64,000 nt of DNA from Rubrobacter marinus (GCF_011492965.1 NZ_CP045121.1:2046001-2110000), one strand, 5' to 3'. Positions 39,475 to 47,917 are shown, numbered from the stretch's first letter. Numbers and translations: made by a program. The notes: a model not told the origin generated them from the sequence alone.

Positions 39475-40047
39475 ATGGCTAACGAACTACAGGGGCGCAA
39501 GGTCGCCATCCTCGCCGCCGACGGGGTCGAGCGCGTCGAGCTCGAGCAGCCGCGCCAGGCGTTGCGGGAGGCCGGCGCCGAGACCACGCTCCTCTCCATC
39601 CACCAGGGGGAGATACAGGCCCGCAACAACGACATCCAGGAGGCCGGGACCTTCGCGGTCGACGGCCTCGTCTCCGGGGCGTCGGTGGACGACTACGACG
39701 CCCTGCTCCTCCCGGGCGGCACGGTGAACCCCGACCAGCTGCGCGTCGACGGCGACGCGGTGGGCTTCGTGCGGGACTGGTTCGCGACCGGCAAGCCGGT
39801 CGCGACGATCTGCCACGGCCCGTGGACGCTCATCACCGCGGGCGTCGCCGAGGGCCGCACGCTCACCTCCTACCCGAGCGTGCGCGTCGACCTGAGCAAC
39901 GCCGGCGCCGAGGTGGTGGACCAGGAGGTCGTCGTGGACGACAACCTGACCTCCAGCCGCGACCCCAACGACCTGCCGGCGTTCTGCTCCAGGATCGTCG
40001 AGGAGTTCGCCGAGGGCAAGCACCCGGTCAAGGCGGGCAGCGCCTAG
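39475..40047 (+). CDS. DJ-1/PfpI-family protein, copy 1
   Basis: The 190-residue protein has the flavodoxin-like fold of the PfpI/DJ-1 family: VAILAADGVERVELEQPRQAL with the conserved acidic residue, DALLLPGGTVNPDQLR, and the nucleophile elbow TICHGPW with Cys113 and His114. Relatives act as proteases, glyoxalases or deglycases in carbonyl stress. RBS GGAAGGAG before ATG 39475. A second copy at 42987 is nearly identical from the ATG to about 40018. A 14-bp hairpin follows. Confidence 0.9.
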   Translation: MANELQGRKVAILAADGVERVELEQPRQALREAGAETTLLSIHQGEIQARNNDIQEAGTFAVDGLVSGASVDDYDALLLPGGTVNPDQLRVDGDAVGFVRDWFATGKPVATICHGPWTLITAGVAEGRTLTSYPSVRVDLSNAGAEVVDQEVVVDDNLTSSRDPNDLPAFCSRIVEEFAEGKHPVKAGSA

Positions 40048-40075
40048 AGAGTAGGAGATCCGTAAAGGAGCAGGA

Positions 40076-40109
40076 CCGGCCCGAGACCGTCGACCCGGTC
40101 TCGGGCCGG
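40076..40109 (+). terminator. Hairpin after DJ-1 copy 1
   Basis: Perfect 14-base arms (40076-40089 and 40096-40109) with a six-base loop TCGACC, 28 bases past the stop; no T-run. Confidence 0.7.
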
Positions 40110-40157
40110 ACTGCCCGAACACCACGCGCCCCACGAGAGGCGCGGAAGGGACGAAGG

Positions 40158-40712
40158 ATGAAGGCAAAGAAGGTCGTAGCTATAGGCGGGCTTGCCGCCG
40201 CGGGCGGGGGGACTGCCCTGCTCATCGGGCGCCTCACCGGCAGCAGGTGGGCCGGACGGGTGGTCGGCGACGGGTACCGCCCGTCCGGCGCGGCGACGCG
40301 CGCGTTCTTCGCGGGCGGTGGGGCTCCCTCCGGCGGACGCGCGGATCGCTGGCACGCCGTCACGGTCAACGTCCCGCCCCAGGAGGTCTCCTCCGGCGAC
40401 GGGCTTCCGGGCCCGCTCGCCGCGATGGCCGACAGGATCGAGGTGCGCATAAAGCCCGCACCCGGGGACCGCGGCACGGAGATCCACGCACGACTGCGCG
40501 GCTCCGTGCCTTCGGGCCCGAGCGCGATAAAGGCCCGGGCTTCCGGCGAGGACCCCCGCCAGGACCTGCGCGCGGCCCTCAGGGAGACAAGGTCGATACT
40601 CGAGATAGGCGAGGTTCTGAGCCCGGACAAGCCGCCCACGACGAAGGATACGCCGGGCGGCAAGCTCCTCGGTATGGTGACGAGCCGCGGCAGAGGGGAG
40701 GGGCTGATTTGA
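40158..40712 (+). CDS. Membrane-anchored SRPBCC/cyclase-like hypothetical protein
   Basis: The 184-residue protein has an N-terminal membrane or signal segment (KKVVAIGGLAAAGGGTALLIGRL), then WHAVTVNVPPQEV, the PEPLARL-type PGPLAAMADRIEVRIKPAPGDRGTEIHARLRG region and DPRQDLRAALRETRSILEIGEVL. This resembles SRPBCC/polyketide-cyclase-like proteins found beside dehydrogenases in actinobacteria. ATG 40158 has a GAAGGGACGAAGG leader. Its stop overlaps the TTG of the next dehydrogenase. A truncated relative of its N-terminus lies at 43663. Confidence 0.6.
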   Translation: MKAKKVVAIGGLAAAGGGTALLIGRLTGSRWAGRVVGDGYRPSGAATRAFFAGGGAPSGGRADRWHAVTVNVPPQEVSSGDGLPGPLAAMADRIEVRIKPAPGDRGTEIHARLRGSVPSGPSAIKARASGEDPRQDLRAALRETRSILEIGEVLSPDKPPTTKDTPGGKLLGMVTSRGRGEGLI

Positions 40713-41905
40713 AAGCCCTAGTTTGGAACGGCGTCAATAAGCTCGGGGTCGAGCAGGTTCCCGACCCCCAGATCCTCAACTCCGGGGACATCATACTGAA
40801 GGTGCGCCTGAGCTCGGTCTGCGGCTCGGACCTGCACCTCCTGGGCGGCTACCTCCCGGCGATGCGCGCGGGCGACGTCCTGGGCCACGAGTTCATGGGC
40901 GAGGTCGTCGAGGTCGGACGGGGGGTGCAGAACCACTCCGTCGGCGACCGGGTCGTCGTCTGCTCGTTTATAGCCTGCGGGCGCTGCTGGTTCTGCCAGC
41001 ACGAGATGTACTCGCTGTGCGAGAACTCCAACACCAACCCCGCCATAACCGAGACGCTGTACGGCAGCGCTCTGGGCGCCTGCTTCGCCTACTCGCACGC
41101 CCTCGGCGGCTTCGCCGGCAGCCACGCCGAGTACATCCGGGTGCCGTTTGCCGACCAGGGCGCCTTCACCATCCCCGACGGGGTCTCCGACGAGGCGGCG
41201 CTCTTCGCCTCCGACGCGGCGCCGACCGGCTGGACGGGCGCGGACGGGGCCGGCGTCCAGCCCGGCGACGTGGTCGCCGTGTGGGGCGCGGGCGCCGTCG
41301 GGCAGATGGCGGCCAGGGCGGCGATCCTCATGGGAGCCGAGCGCGTCGTCAACATCGACCGGTACCCGGAGCGGTTGAGGATGGCCGAGAAGAACATCGG
41401 CTCCGAGGCTATCAACTACACCGAGACCCACGTCGAGGAAGAGCTGCGGGAGATGACCGGCGGCAGGGGCCCCGACGTGTGCATCGAGGCCGTGGGCATG
41501 GAGTCGCACGCCGACAACCCGATGTTCCTCTACGACTGGGCCAAGCAGCAGACGTACATGCAGTCGGACCGGGCGTTCCCCCTGCGCGAGGCCGTTCACG
41601 CCTGCCGCAAGGGCGGCTCGCTCTTCGTCCTCGGCGTGTATCTGGGGACGGTGGACAAGTTCCCCATGGGCGCGGCGATGAACAAGGGGTTGCAGATCCG
41701 CGGGGCGCAGCAGCACGGGCAACGCTACATCCCGCAGATCCTCCAGCACATACAGAACGGCGAGCTGGAGACGAGCCACCTCATGACCCACCCGATGTCC
41801 CTCGACGAAGGACCCAAGGGCTACGACATGTTCAAGAACAAGATCGACGGCTGCGTCCGCTCGGTCTTCCAGCTCGACGGCCACTCGAACGGACACTCCC
41901 ACTGA
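40709..41905 (+). CDS. Zinc-dependent alcohol dehydrogenase
   Basis: The 398-residue MDR enzyme has catalytic zinc residues in VCGSDLHLLGGYLPAM and GHEFMGEVVEVG, and structural zinc in CGRCWFCQHEMYSLC. The NAD site is VAVWGAGAVGQMAARAAILMGAERVVNIDRY. RGPDVCIEAVGMESHA and the HPMSLDEGPKGYDMFKNK end mark the glutathione-independent aldehyde/alcohol dehydrogenase-like group. The TTG start overlaps the previous stop, so it is coupled to the SRPBCC-like gene. Substrate unknown. Confidence 0.88.
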   Translation: MKALVWNGVNKLGVEQVPDPQILNSGDIILKVRLSSVCGSDLHLLGGYLPAMRAGDVLGHEFMGEVVEVGRGVQNHSVGDRVVVCSFIACGRCWFCQHEMYSLCENSNTNPAITETLYGSALGACFAYSHALGGFAGSHAEYIRVPFADQGAFTIPDGVSDEAALFASDAAPTGWTGADGAGVQPGDVVAVWGAGAVGQMAARAAILMGAERVVNIDRYPERLRMAEKNIGSEAINYTETHVEEELREMTGGRGPDVCIEAVGMESHADNPMFLYDWAKQQTYMQSDRAFPLREAVHACRKGGSLFVLGVYLGTVDKFPMGAAMNKGLQIRGAQQHGQRYIPQILQHIQNGELETSHLMTHPMSLDEGPKGYDMFKNKIDGCVRSVFQLDGHSNGHSH

Positions 41906-41973
41906 CCACTGTCGGAACCACGAAGGCCGGAATTGTCGCGCCGGTGCGGGTCGAGAGGTAAAGGAGGTCCGAG

Positions 41974-42822
41974 GTGCCTATTGCAACGATACGCACGATA
42001 CCGCTCCCGTCCGGCGAGGAGATCCCGGTCTTGGGGCAGGGGACGTGGGGTTACGCCGAGGACCCGGGGCGCCGGGAGAGCGAGATCTCGACCCTGCGCC
42101 ACGGCCTCGACCTCGGCATGACGCTGGTCGACACCGCCGAGATGTACGCCAACGGCGCCGCCGAGGAACTCGTCGGGGAGGCGATCTCCGGCCGGCGCGA
42201 TGAGGTCTTTCTCATCAGCAAGGTACTGCCGTCCAACGCCACGCGGGAGGGCACCATCGCCGCCTGCGAGCGCAGCCTGCGGCGGCTCGGCACGGACCGG
42301 ATCGACCTCTACCTCCTGCACTGGCGCGGCCCCGTACCGCTGGAGGAGACGATCGACGCCTTCACGGCGCTGGTCAACGCCGGGTACGTCCGCCACTGGG
42401 GCGTCAGCAACTTCGACGTCGCGGACCTGGCGGAACTCGCGAGCCTCCCAGGCGGCGCGGCCGTCGAGACCGACCAGGTACTCTACAACCTGACGCGCCG
42501 CGGCATCGAGTGGGACCTGCTGCCCGCGTGCCAGGGGAGAGGCCTCCCGATCATGGCCTACTCGCCCTTCGAGCGGGGGCGCATGATCGGGCACCCGGGC
42601 CTCGGGACCATAGCCGAACGCCATGGCGTCTCCTCGGCCCAGGTGGCCCTCGCCTGGACGCTGCACCAGGACGGCGTCAACGCGATCCCGAGGGCCGGCA
42701 CCGCCGAGCACGCCGAGGAGAACCGCGCGGCACTCGACCTGCAGCTCACGCCAGGGGACCTGGCCGAGCTCGACCGCATGTTCCCGCCCCCGACGGGACC
42801 GCGGCCCCTGGAGGTGCTCTGA
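41974..42822 (+). CDS. Aldo/keto reductase
   Basis: The 282-residue TIM-barrel enzyme has the full catalytic tetrad: Asp53 and Tyr58 in LVDTAEMYANG, Lys83 in LISKVLP and His116 in LLHWRG. GVSNFDVADL and the NADPH-end IPRAGTAEHAEENRAA are typical. It reduces aldehydes or ketones. GTG 41974 follows AAAGGAGG. Placed between the second dehydrogenase and DJ-1 copy 2, it fits a carbonyl-detoxifying set. Confidence 0.9.
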   Translation: MPIATIRTIPLPSGEEIPVLGQGTWGYAEDPGRRESEISTLRHGLDLGMTLVDTAEMYANGAAEELVGEAISGRRDEVFLISKVLPSNATREGTIAACERSLRRLGTDRIDLYLLHWRGPVPLEETIDAFTALVNAGYVRHWGVSNFDVADLAELASLPGGAAVETDQVLYNLTRRGIEWDLLPACQGRGLPIMAYSPFERGRMIGHPGLGTIAERHGVSSAQVALAWTLHQDGVNAIPRAGTAEHAEENRAALDLQLTPGDLAELDRMFPPPTGPRPLEVL

Positions 42823-42986
42823 ACTTACGCGGGTCCAGGCATGCCGCCCTTCGGGGCAACGAACAGATAGATCCAGAGGAGGGACGCGACGGGGAAGCGA
42901 ACCGGGTTCCTCTACGAGTACCTGCAATTCCCTCAGAGAACAACGGTAGACCGGGGCGCAAGTCCCACGACGAATAGGAGAAGTTT

Positions 42987-43556
42987 ATGGCTAACGAACT
43001 ACAGGGGCGCAAGGTCGCCATCCTCGCCGCCGACGGGGTCGAGCGCGTCGAGCTCGAGCAGCCGCGCCAGGCGTTGCGGGAGGCCGGCGCCGAGACCACG
43101 CTCCTCTCCATCCACCAGGGGGAGATACAGGCCCGCAACAACGACATCCAGGAGGCCGGGACCTTCGCGGTCGACGGCCTCGTCTCCGGGGCGTCGGTGG
43201 ACGACTACGACGCCCTGCTCCTCCCGGGCGGCACGGTGAACCCCGACCAGCTGCGCGTCGACGGCGACGCGGTGGGCTTCGTGCGGGACTGGTTCGCGAC
43301 CGGCAAGCCGGTCGCGACGATCTGCCACGGCCCGTGGACGCTCATCACCGCGGGCGTCGCCGAGGGCCGGCGGCTCACCTCCTACCCGAGCGTGCGCGTG
43401 GACCTGAGCAACGCCGGCGCCGAGGTGGTGGACCAGGAGGTCGTCGTGGACGACAACCTGACCTCCAGCCGCGACCCCAACGACCTGCCGGCGTTCTGCT
43501 CCAGGATCGTCGAGGAGTTCGCCAAGGGCAGGCAGACGGCGCAGGTCCGTTCCTGA
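42987..43556 (+). CDS. DJ-1/PfpI-family protein, copy 2
   Basis: The 189-residue protein matches copy 1 almost perfectly. From the ATG to about 43530, only about six bases differ by eye, three of them clustered (EGRRLT against EGRTLT). Past that point the C-terminal ten residues differ. The active-site TICHGPW is unchanged. The upstream DNA is unrelated, and the ribosome site here is TAGGAGAAG. Identity that starts exactly at the ATG points to a recent duplication or gene conversion. Confidence 0.9.
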   Translation: MANELQGRKVAILAADGVERVELEQPRQALREAGAETTLLSIHQGEIQARNNDIQEAGTFAVDGLVSGASVDDYDALLLPGGTVNPDQLRVDGDAVGFVRDWFATGKPVATICHGPWTLITAGVAEGRRLTSYPSVRVDLSNAGAEVVDQEVVVDDNLTSSRDPNDLPAFCSRIVEEFAKGRQTAQVRS

Positions 43557-43571
43557 GAGAAGGCTTACTTG

Positions 43572-43599
43572 CCAGGACCCGGCTACTTTCGGGTCCTGG
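43572..43599 (+). terminator. Hairpin after DJ-1 copy 2
   Basis: Perfect 10-base arms CCAGGACCCG (43572-43581) and CGGGTCCTGG (43590-43599), 8-base loop, no T-run. Confidence 0.65.
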
Positions 43600-43662
43600 T
43601 CGCCGCACGTCCGGCCAGGCGGACGCGGAAGAAGACTAGAGAGAGGGAAAGCGAAAAAGGTA

Positions 43663-43818
43663 GTGGCCCTAGGCGGGCTTGCCGCCGCAGGCGGGGGTGC
43701 GGCCCTGCTGATCGGACGGTTGTCGGGCAGCCGGTGGGCCGGCCGGGTGGTCGGCGTCAGCGGCGGTACCGGCGAACAGGACCAGACCGTCGCCGAGGCC
43801 GCCGCCGCTGCGTTCTGA
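43663..43818 (+). CDS. Small membrane protein, truncated relative of the SRPBCC-like protein
   Basis: The 51-residue frame (GTG 43663) reads VALGGLAAAGGGAALLIGRLSGSRWAGRVVG, almost the N-terminal anchor of the 40158 protein, then an unrelated acidic/Ala tail ending AEAAAAAF. Similarity extends a few codons upstream (KAKKV), but the ATG of the parent is missing there. It is either a real small membrane peptide or the remnant of a duplicated DJ-1 plus anchor unit. Confidence 0.45.
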   Translation: MALGGLAAAGGGAALLIGRLSGSRWAGRVVGVSGGTGEQDQTVAEAAAAAF

Positions 43819-43909
43819 TCCGAAGCTCGCACTTTGAAACGCCGCATCAGGCGGAGCGGGGGTGGCTCGTTGCCGCTACCGACAAGAGACATATCGAAAG
43901 GAGATAGTC

Positions 43910-44218
43910 ATGGCCGAAACGGTTACCGTAGGGCTGCTGATCCGGCTGGAGGCGGCGCCGGGGAGAGAGGGGGACGTCGAGAACCTCCTCATACAAGGGC
44001 TCTCCGCGGTCCAGGAGGAGCCGAAGACGACCGCGTGGTTCGGCATCCGCATGGGGCCCTCGACGTTCGGCATCTTCGACGTGTTCCCGGACGAGGACGG
44101 CCGCCAGGCGCACCTGTCGGGCCGCGTCGCCCAGGCGTTGGCGGACAATCCCGATTTTTTCGCGGAGCAGCCCAACATCGAGCAGATCGACGTCATCCGA
44201 TCCAAGCTTCCGGGATAG
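43910..44218 (+). CDS. Antibiotic biosynthesis monooxygenase (ABM)-fold protein
   Basis: The 102-residue ferredoxin-like dimeric alpha/beta-barrel protein reads VTVGLLIRLEAAPGREGDVENLLIQGLSAVQEEPKTTAWFGIRMGPSTFGIFDVFPDEDGRQAHLSG. This is the putative quinol monooxygenase/ABM pattern. Such proteins handle quinones or act as small oxidoreductases; this one is unassigned. ATG 43910 has AAAGGAGAT upstream. Stands between the DJ-1 unit and the membrane paralogues. Confidence 0.8.
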   Translation: MAETVTVGLLIRLEAAPGREGDVENLLIQGLSAVQEEPKTTAWFGIRMGPSTFGIFDVFPDEDGRQAHLSGRVAQALADNPDFFAEQPNIEQIDVIRSKLPG

Positions 44219-44273
44219 ATGTGGGAAGGAGACGTCCCTCTGCCGAGGACGCCCTCGAAGGGGGTGAGTCAGC

Positions 44274-45455
44274 TTGACATCTGAAATGAACGAACCGCGA
44301 ACGGGACGCCAGCAGGGAGACGGGGCGGGCGCAGCCAGCGGCGTCGTGGTGCTCGGTCTGCTGGCGCCCCCCCAGGTGCCCCGGGAGGTCGTAGAGGATC
44401 TCGCGGCCGAGCTGCCCGGGGCGCTCTCCGAGCACGTCAGCGACCGCGTTTCCTGGAAGGTGCCCACCATGCGCGACCCGCGCGTCCCGGACGCCGAAGG
44501 CGGGGAACACGCCGGGGACGAGACTATCGAGGATGTCGGCGAATGGAGGCGCAAGGAGGGCTGGGACCTCGCGGTATGCGTGACCGACCTGCCGCTGCTG
44601 CACGACGACGGGCGGGCGGTGGTGGCCGAGGCGTCCCCGCAGCAGGACGTGGCGCTGGTCTCCCTGCCGGCCCTCGGGGTGGTTCGGAGGCGCCGGCACG
44701 CGCGGGACGCGATCGTCCGGTTCGTCGACGAGGTCCTCGGTGAGAGGCTCGGGGTCGGTCAGGAGCACGAGGAGGATCACGGCGAGGGCGGCCGCCGTTC
44801 CTCCAAGCCCACGACGGCCTCCGGGCTCGTCGTGCGGAGCGAGGAGGATGGCCACCTGCAGCTCGTCATGCCGGCGGGGCTCGGCCAACTGCGGCTGCTG
44901 ACCGGGATGGTGCGCGCCACCCACCCCTTCCGGGTCGTCCTCGGCCTCTCCTACGCGCTCACCGCGGCCCTCGGGACGGCGGCCTTCACGATCACCACCA
45001 GCACCATATGGCAACTGAGCGGCGCGTTTAGTTGGGCGAGGCTCTCGGTGCTGGTGGTCGCCTCGGTGGTGACGATGATCGCCTACATCACCGTCCGCCA
45101 CGGCATGTGGTACCGGTCGGGCGGCCGGACGAACCGGGAGCTCACGGCGCTCTTGAACGCGACGACCCTGATCACGCTAACCATAGGAGTGCTGTCTTTC
45201 TTCGCCGCTTTGTTCGCGCTGACGCTCGCCGTGGCGGGGTTCCTCATAGATGCCGGCGTGCTCGGGACGACCATCGGACGTCCGGCCGGCCTGGGCGAAT
45301 TCGTGGCCCTGGCCCTGATGACGAGCTCGCTGGCCACGCTCGGAGGCACCCTCGGCTCGGGACTGCAGACCTCGGACGACGTGCACGAGGCCGCCTATAC
45401 ATACCACGGAGAGCGACGCAGCAATGAGGGTCAGAGCCAGGACGGTTCGGGCTGA
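44274..45455 (+). CDS. Membrane protein with N-terminal alpha/beta domain and four helices, paralogue 1
   Basis: No named function. Of 393 residues, the first ~190 form a soluble domain: VVVLGLLAPPQVPREVVEDLAAELPGALSEHV, EEWRRKEGWDLAVCVTDLPLL-like segment (WRRKEGWDLAVCVTDLPLLHDDGRAVVAEAS), VSLPALGVVRRRRHARD. Four membrane helices follow (about residues 222-250, 258-278, 292-324 and 338-362). The C-terminus is charged. TTG 44274 is the called start; an ATG four codons on is possible. The next protein in the block is a clear paralogue. Confidence 0.65.
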   Translation: MTSEMNEPRTGRQQGDGAGAASGVVVLGLLAPPQVPREVVEDLAAELPGALSEHVSDRVSWKVPTMRDPRVPDAEGGEHAGDETIEDVGEWRRKEGWDLAVCVTDLPLLHDDGRAVVAEASPQQDVALVSLPALGVVRRRRHARDAIVRFVDEVLGERLGVGQEHEEDHGEGGRRSSKPTTASGLVVRSEEDGHLQLVMPAGLGQLRLLTGMVRATHPFRVVLGLSYALTAALGTAAFTITTSTIWQLSGAFSWARLSVLVVASVVTMIAYITVRHGMWYRSGGRTNRELTALLNATTLITLTIGVLSFFAALFALTLAVAGFLIDAGVLGTTIGRPAGLGEFVALALMTSSLATLGGTLGSGLQTSDDVHEAAYTYHGERRSNEGQSQDGSG

Positions 45456-45627
45456 CGCGACAGCCGCCGCGGAGGAGGTGCTGGATGGTCTCGTGAACGT
45501 CCAGTACCGCCAGGACGGAGTGAACGTACCTGCATCGAGAACCAGTCGAGGTCGAGCGCGGCCAGGACCGGGAGACGGTGATGGCGAACGGCGAGCAGAG
45601 CGTCCCATACGGTGAGTAAGGAGGAGC

Positions 45628-46833
45628 GTGGCCTCTACGGACCCCAGGGAGGGCGAATCGCGGGCGGTACGCTCACGCCGGAACCAGCCCGCAAACGGTA
45701 GCACCGTCACGCTGGGGTTGGTACCCGCCCCCGAAATACCGGAGAAGATCGCCAGGGACCTCGCAGCCGAGCTCCCCGAGCTCCTCGGCGATCGGGTCGA
45801 CGTCCGCGTGTCGTGGGACGTCGCGGTCTTCGTCGATCCGCTCACGGGCAGCGAGCGGGACGCCCCCGAGATCCTGGACGTCTGCCGCGACCGCAAGGAG
45901 CGGGAGGGCTGGGACATGGCCGTCTGCCTGACCGACCTGCCGGTGTACAGGAACGGGCACCTCGTCGTGGCGGACGCGAGCGCTTCGCGCGGGGTCGCCG
46001 GGCTCTCGCTGCCCGCCCTCGGGGCGCTCAGGCTCCGCTCCAGGGCCAGGGAAGCGACCCTCCAGCTCGTCGGAGAGCTGTACGCGAGGCTCCAGGGACT
46101 CAAAGATGACGCCCGTGTCCCGGAAGACGGCGCTGACGCTGGCGTGGTTGAAGGCCGAGGGGGCGGGTTCCTCGCCCCCTTCCGCCGGATCGCGCCCCCC
46201 GACGAGGACATGAAGAGCATGGGCGTCGACGTGCGTTTCGCCGCCCCGCGGGTGAACGGGCGTCCGCGGCTCCTGGCCGGCATGGTACTCGCCAACCGCC
46301 CCTGGAAGCTCTTCCCCAGCTTCGGGGGCGCGCTCGCCGCGGCGTTCGCCACGGGCGCCTACTCCCTGATCACCCCCACCATCTGGACCTTGAGCGACCT
46401 GTTCGGTTGGGCTCGCCTCCTGCTGCTCATGGTCGTGGCGCTAGTGGCGATGGTCGCCTGGGTCATCGTCGCCCATGGGCTCTGGGAACGCCCCGGGGAC
46501 GGGGAGCCCCGGCACTGGGCGAGACTGTATAACGGCGTGACCGCCCTCACCGTTACGGCGGCGACGCTGCTCTCGTACGCCATGCTCTTCTTACTGGTGT
46601 TCGTCGCGGCCTGGGTCTTCGTGCCGAACGGCTACCTCCAGAGCACCCTCGGCCACCCGGCCGGCTTCGGGGAGTACCTGATCCTCTCCTGGTTCACAGC
46701 CTCGCTGTCCTTGGTCGCGGGCGCTCTGGGGTCCTCGCTGGAGGACGAGGACACCGTGCGCGAAGCGGCCTACGGTTATCGTCAGAGACGCCGCCACGAG
46801 GACGCCGACGAAGACGGGTCCGACGCGTCGTGA
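45628..46833 (+). CDS. Membrane protein with N-terminal alpha/beta domain and four helices, paralogue 2
   Basis: The 401-residue protein has the same architecture as the 44274 gene: VTLGLVPAPEIPEKIARDLAAELPELLGDRVDVRVSWDVAV, REGWDMAVCLTDLPVYRNGHLVVADAS, LSLPALGALRLRSRAREA, then four helices with TPTIWTLSDLFGWARLLLLMVVALVAMVAWVIVAHGLW matching TSTIWQLSGAFSWARL of its neighbour. Both end in a charged tail after EAAY-Y. The soluble half being most conserved suggests it carries the activity. GTG start; a GAGA-loop hairpin follows. Role unknown. Confidence 0.68.
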   Translation: MASTDPREGESRAVRSRRNQPANGSTVTLGLVPAPEIPEKIARDLAAELPELLGDRVDVRVSWDVAVFVDPLTGSERDAPEILDVCRDRKEREGWDMAVCLTDLPVYRNGHLVVADASASRGVAGLSLPALGALRLRSRAREATLQLVGELYARLQGLKDDARVPEDGADAGVVEGRGGGFLAPFRRIAPPDEDMKSMGVDVRFAAPRVNGRPRLLAGMVLANRPWKLFPSFGGALAAAFATGAYSLITPTIWTLSDLFGWARLLLLMVVALVAMVAWVIVAHGLWERPGDGEPRHWARLYNGVTALTVTAATLLSYAMLFLLVFVAAWVFVPNGYLQSTLGHPAGFGEYLILSWFTASLSLVAGALGSSLEDEDTVREAAYGYRQRRRHEDADEDGSDAS

Positions 46834-46868
46834 CTCCGCCCCCTTAGCCCACCGCTACACGCCGCAAG

Positions 46869-46888
46869 ACGGGCCCGAGAGGGCCCGT
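46869..46888 (+). terminator. GAGA-tetraloop hairpin after paralogue 2
   Basis: Perfect 8-base arms ACGGGCCC and GGGCCCGT around GAGA, 36 bases past the stop; no T-run. Confidence 0.7.
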
Positions 46889-46954
46889 ACCGAATGTCGA
46901 GGAAGGAACGGTCTACGACGGGCCGCCGGAGAGCGCGAAGGCCCTGAGCAGGGG

Positions 46955-47858
46955 GGCTCCGAGAGCCTCCCCAAGGCGGAGTTGACGGACCTCGTCGTCG
47001 GGGTAGACCGCTGGACGCATTTCCCGGCCCGCCTCACCTACGCCGCCGGATCCGAGCCCACGACCGCCGGCCTGAGGAGACACCTCCACGCCGCGATCCT
47101 CGCCCGGGTCACCAACGTGGGGCCAGTCAGGATGGCGGACCTGGCCGAACTCTCCTACGAGAAGATCGCCTGGGCCACCACCTGGTACGTGAGGGAGGAC
47201 ACCCTAACGGACGCCGTGGCCTCGGTCGTCGACTTCCACCACGTCCTCCCCTGGGCACCGTTTGGGGAGGCGGCACCTTCTCCTCCTCGGACGGCCAGCG
47301 CTTCCCCGTCGACGTCAAGGCGAAGAACGCGAGGGCATTACCCTGCTGCTTCGGCTACTGCAAGGGGGTGACGCTCTACTCGTGGACGAGCGACCAGTTC
47401 TCCCAGTACGGGACCAAGGTCATACCGTCGACGGTCCGCGACGCCACCTACGTGCTCGACGGCACCCCGGACAACGAGACGGAGCCCCCGCTCTTCGAGC
47501 ACACCGTGGACACCAGCGGTTTCACGGGAACCGTTTTCGCCCTCTTCGCCGGGCTCGGGATGAGATTCTCCCCCCGCATAAAGGACGTCGCGGACCGGAT
47601 CCTCTACGGCCTGGCCCTCGTCACGGGCGAGGCGCCCGGCGCTCCGAGAGGCGCCCTCGCGTGGTCGCTGCTCTCGAAGAGGACCGACGAGTAGCTTATC
47701 CTCCGCTACTGGGACGACGTCCGCAGGGTAATAGCCTCCCTCGAGCTCGGGTGGGTCACCGCTCCCTGTTCGTAAGCCGTCTCGAAGCGAAGCCGAGGAG
47801 GAGCGGCGTGGCCAACGCGATACAGGAATACCGACGCCCGCAGAAGTCCTTGTTGTAA
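46955..47858 (+). pseudogene. Tn3-family transposase, C-terminal relic
   Basis: Only the last ~300 residues of a normally ~1000-residue TnpA remain, in several frames. Segments are VGVDRWTHFPARLTYAAG, LHAAILARVTNVGPVRMADLAELSYEKIAWATTWYVREDTL, then (shifted) GGGTFSSSDGQRFPVDVKAKNA with a catalytic Asp, GYCKGVTLYSWTSDQFSQYGTKVIPSTVRDATYVLDGT, DTSGFTGTVFALFAGLGMRFSPRIKD and the terminal NAIQEYRRPQKSLL. An in-frame TAG at about 47692 and other breaks show decay. No terminal inverted repeats or resolvase were found. It abuts the resumed core genes. Confidence 0.8.
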
Positions 47859-47905
47859 CCAGGTCTGCGAGGCATCCCCTGCCTGTCGGTGTAGAGGCGC
47901 TGCCC

Positions 47906-47911
47906 TAAACT
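47906..47911 (+). promoter_or_regulatory. -10 element for the glycosyltransferase gene
   Basis: TAAACT ends six bases before GTG 47918 with no ribosome site between, fitting a leaderless transcript. No clear -35. Confidence 0.5.
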
Positions 47912-47917
47912 GACCCC

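Noticed and set aside
45424-45615. 63-codon frame between the membrane paralogues
   Set aside because: Starts inside the end of the first paralogue, has a basic low-complexity sequence and no family match.
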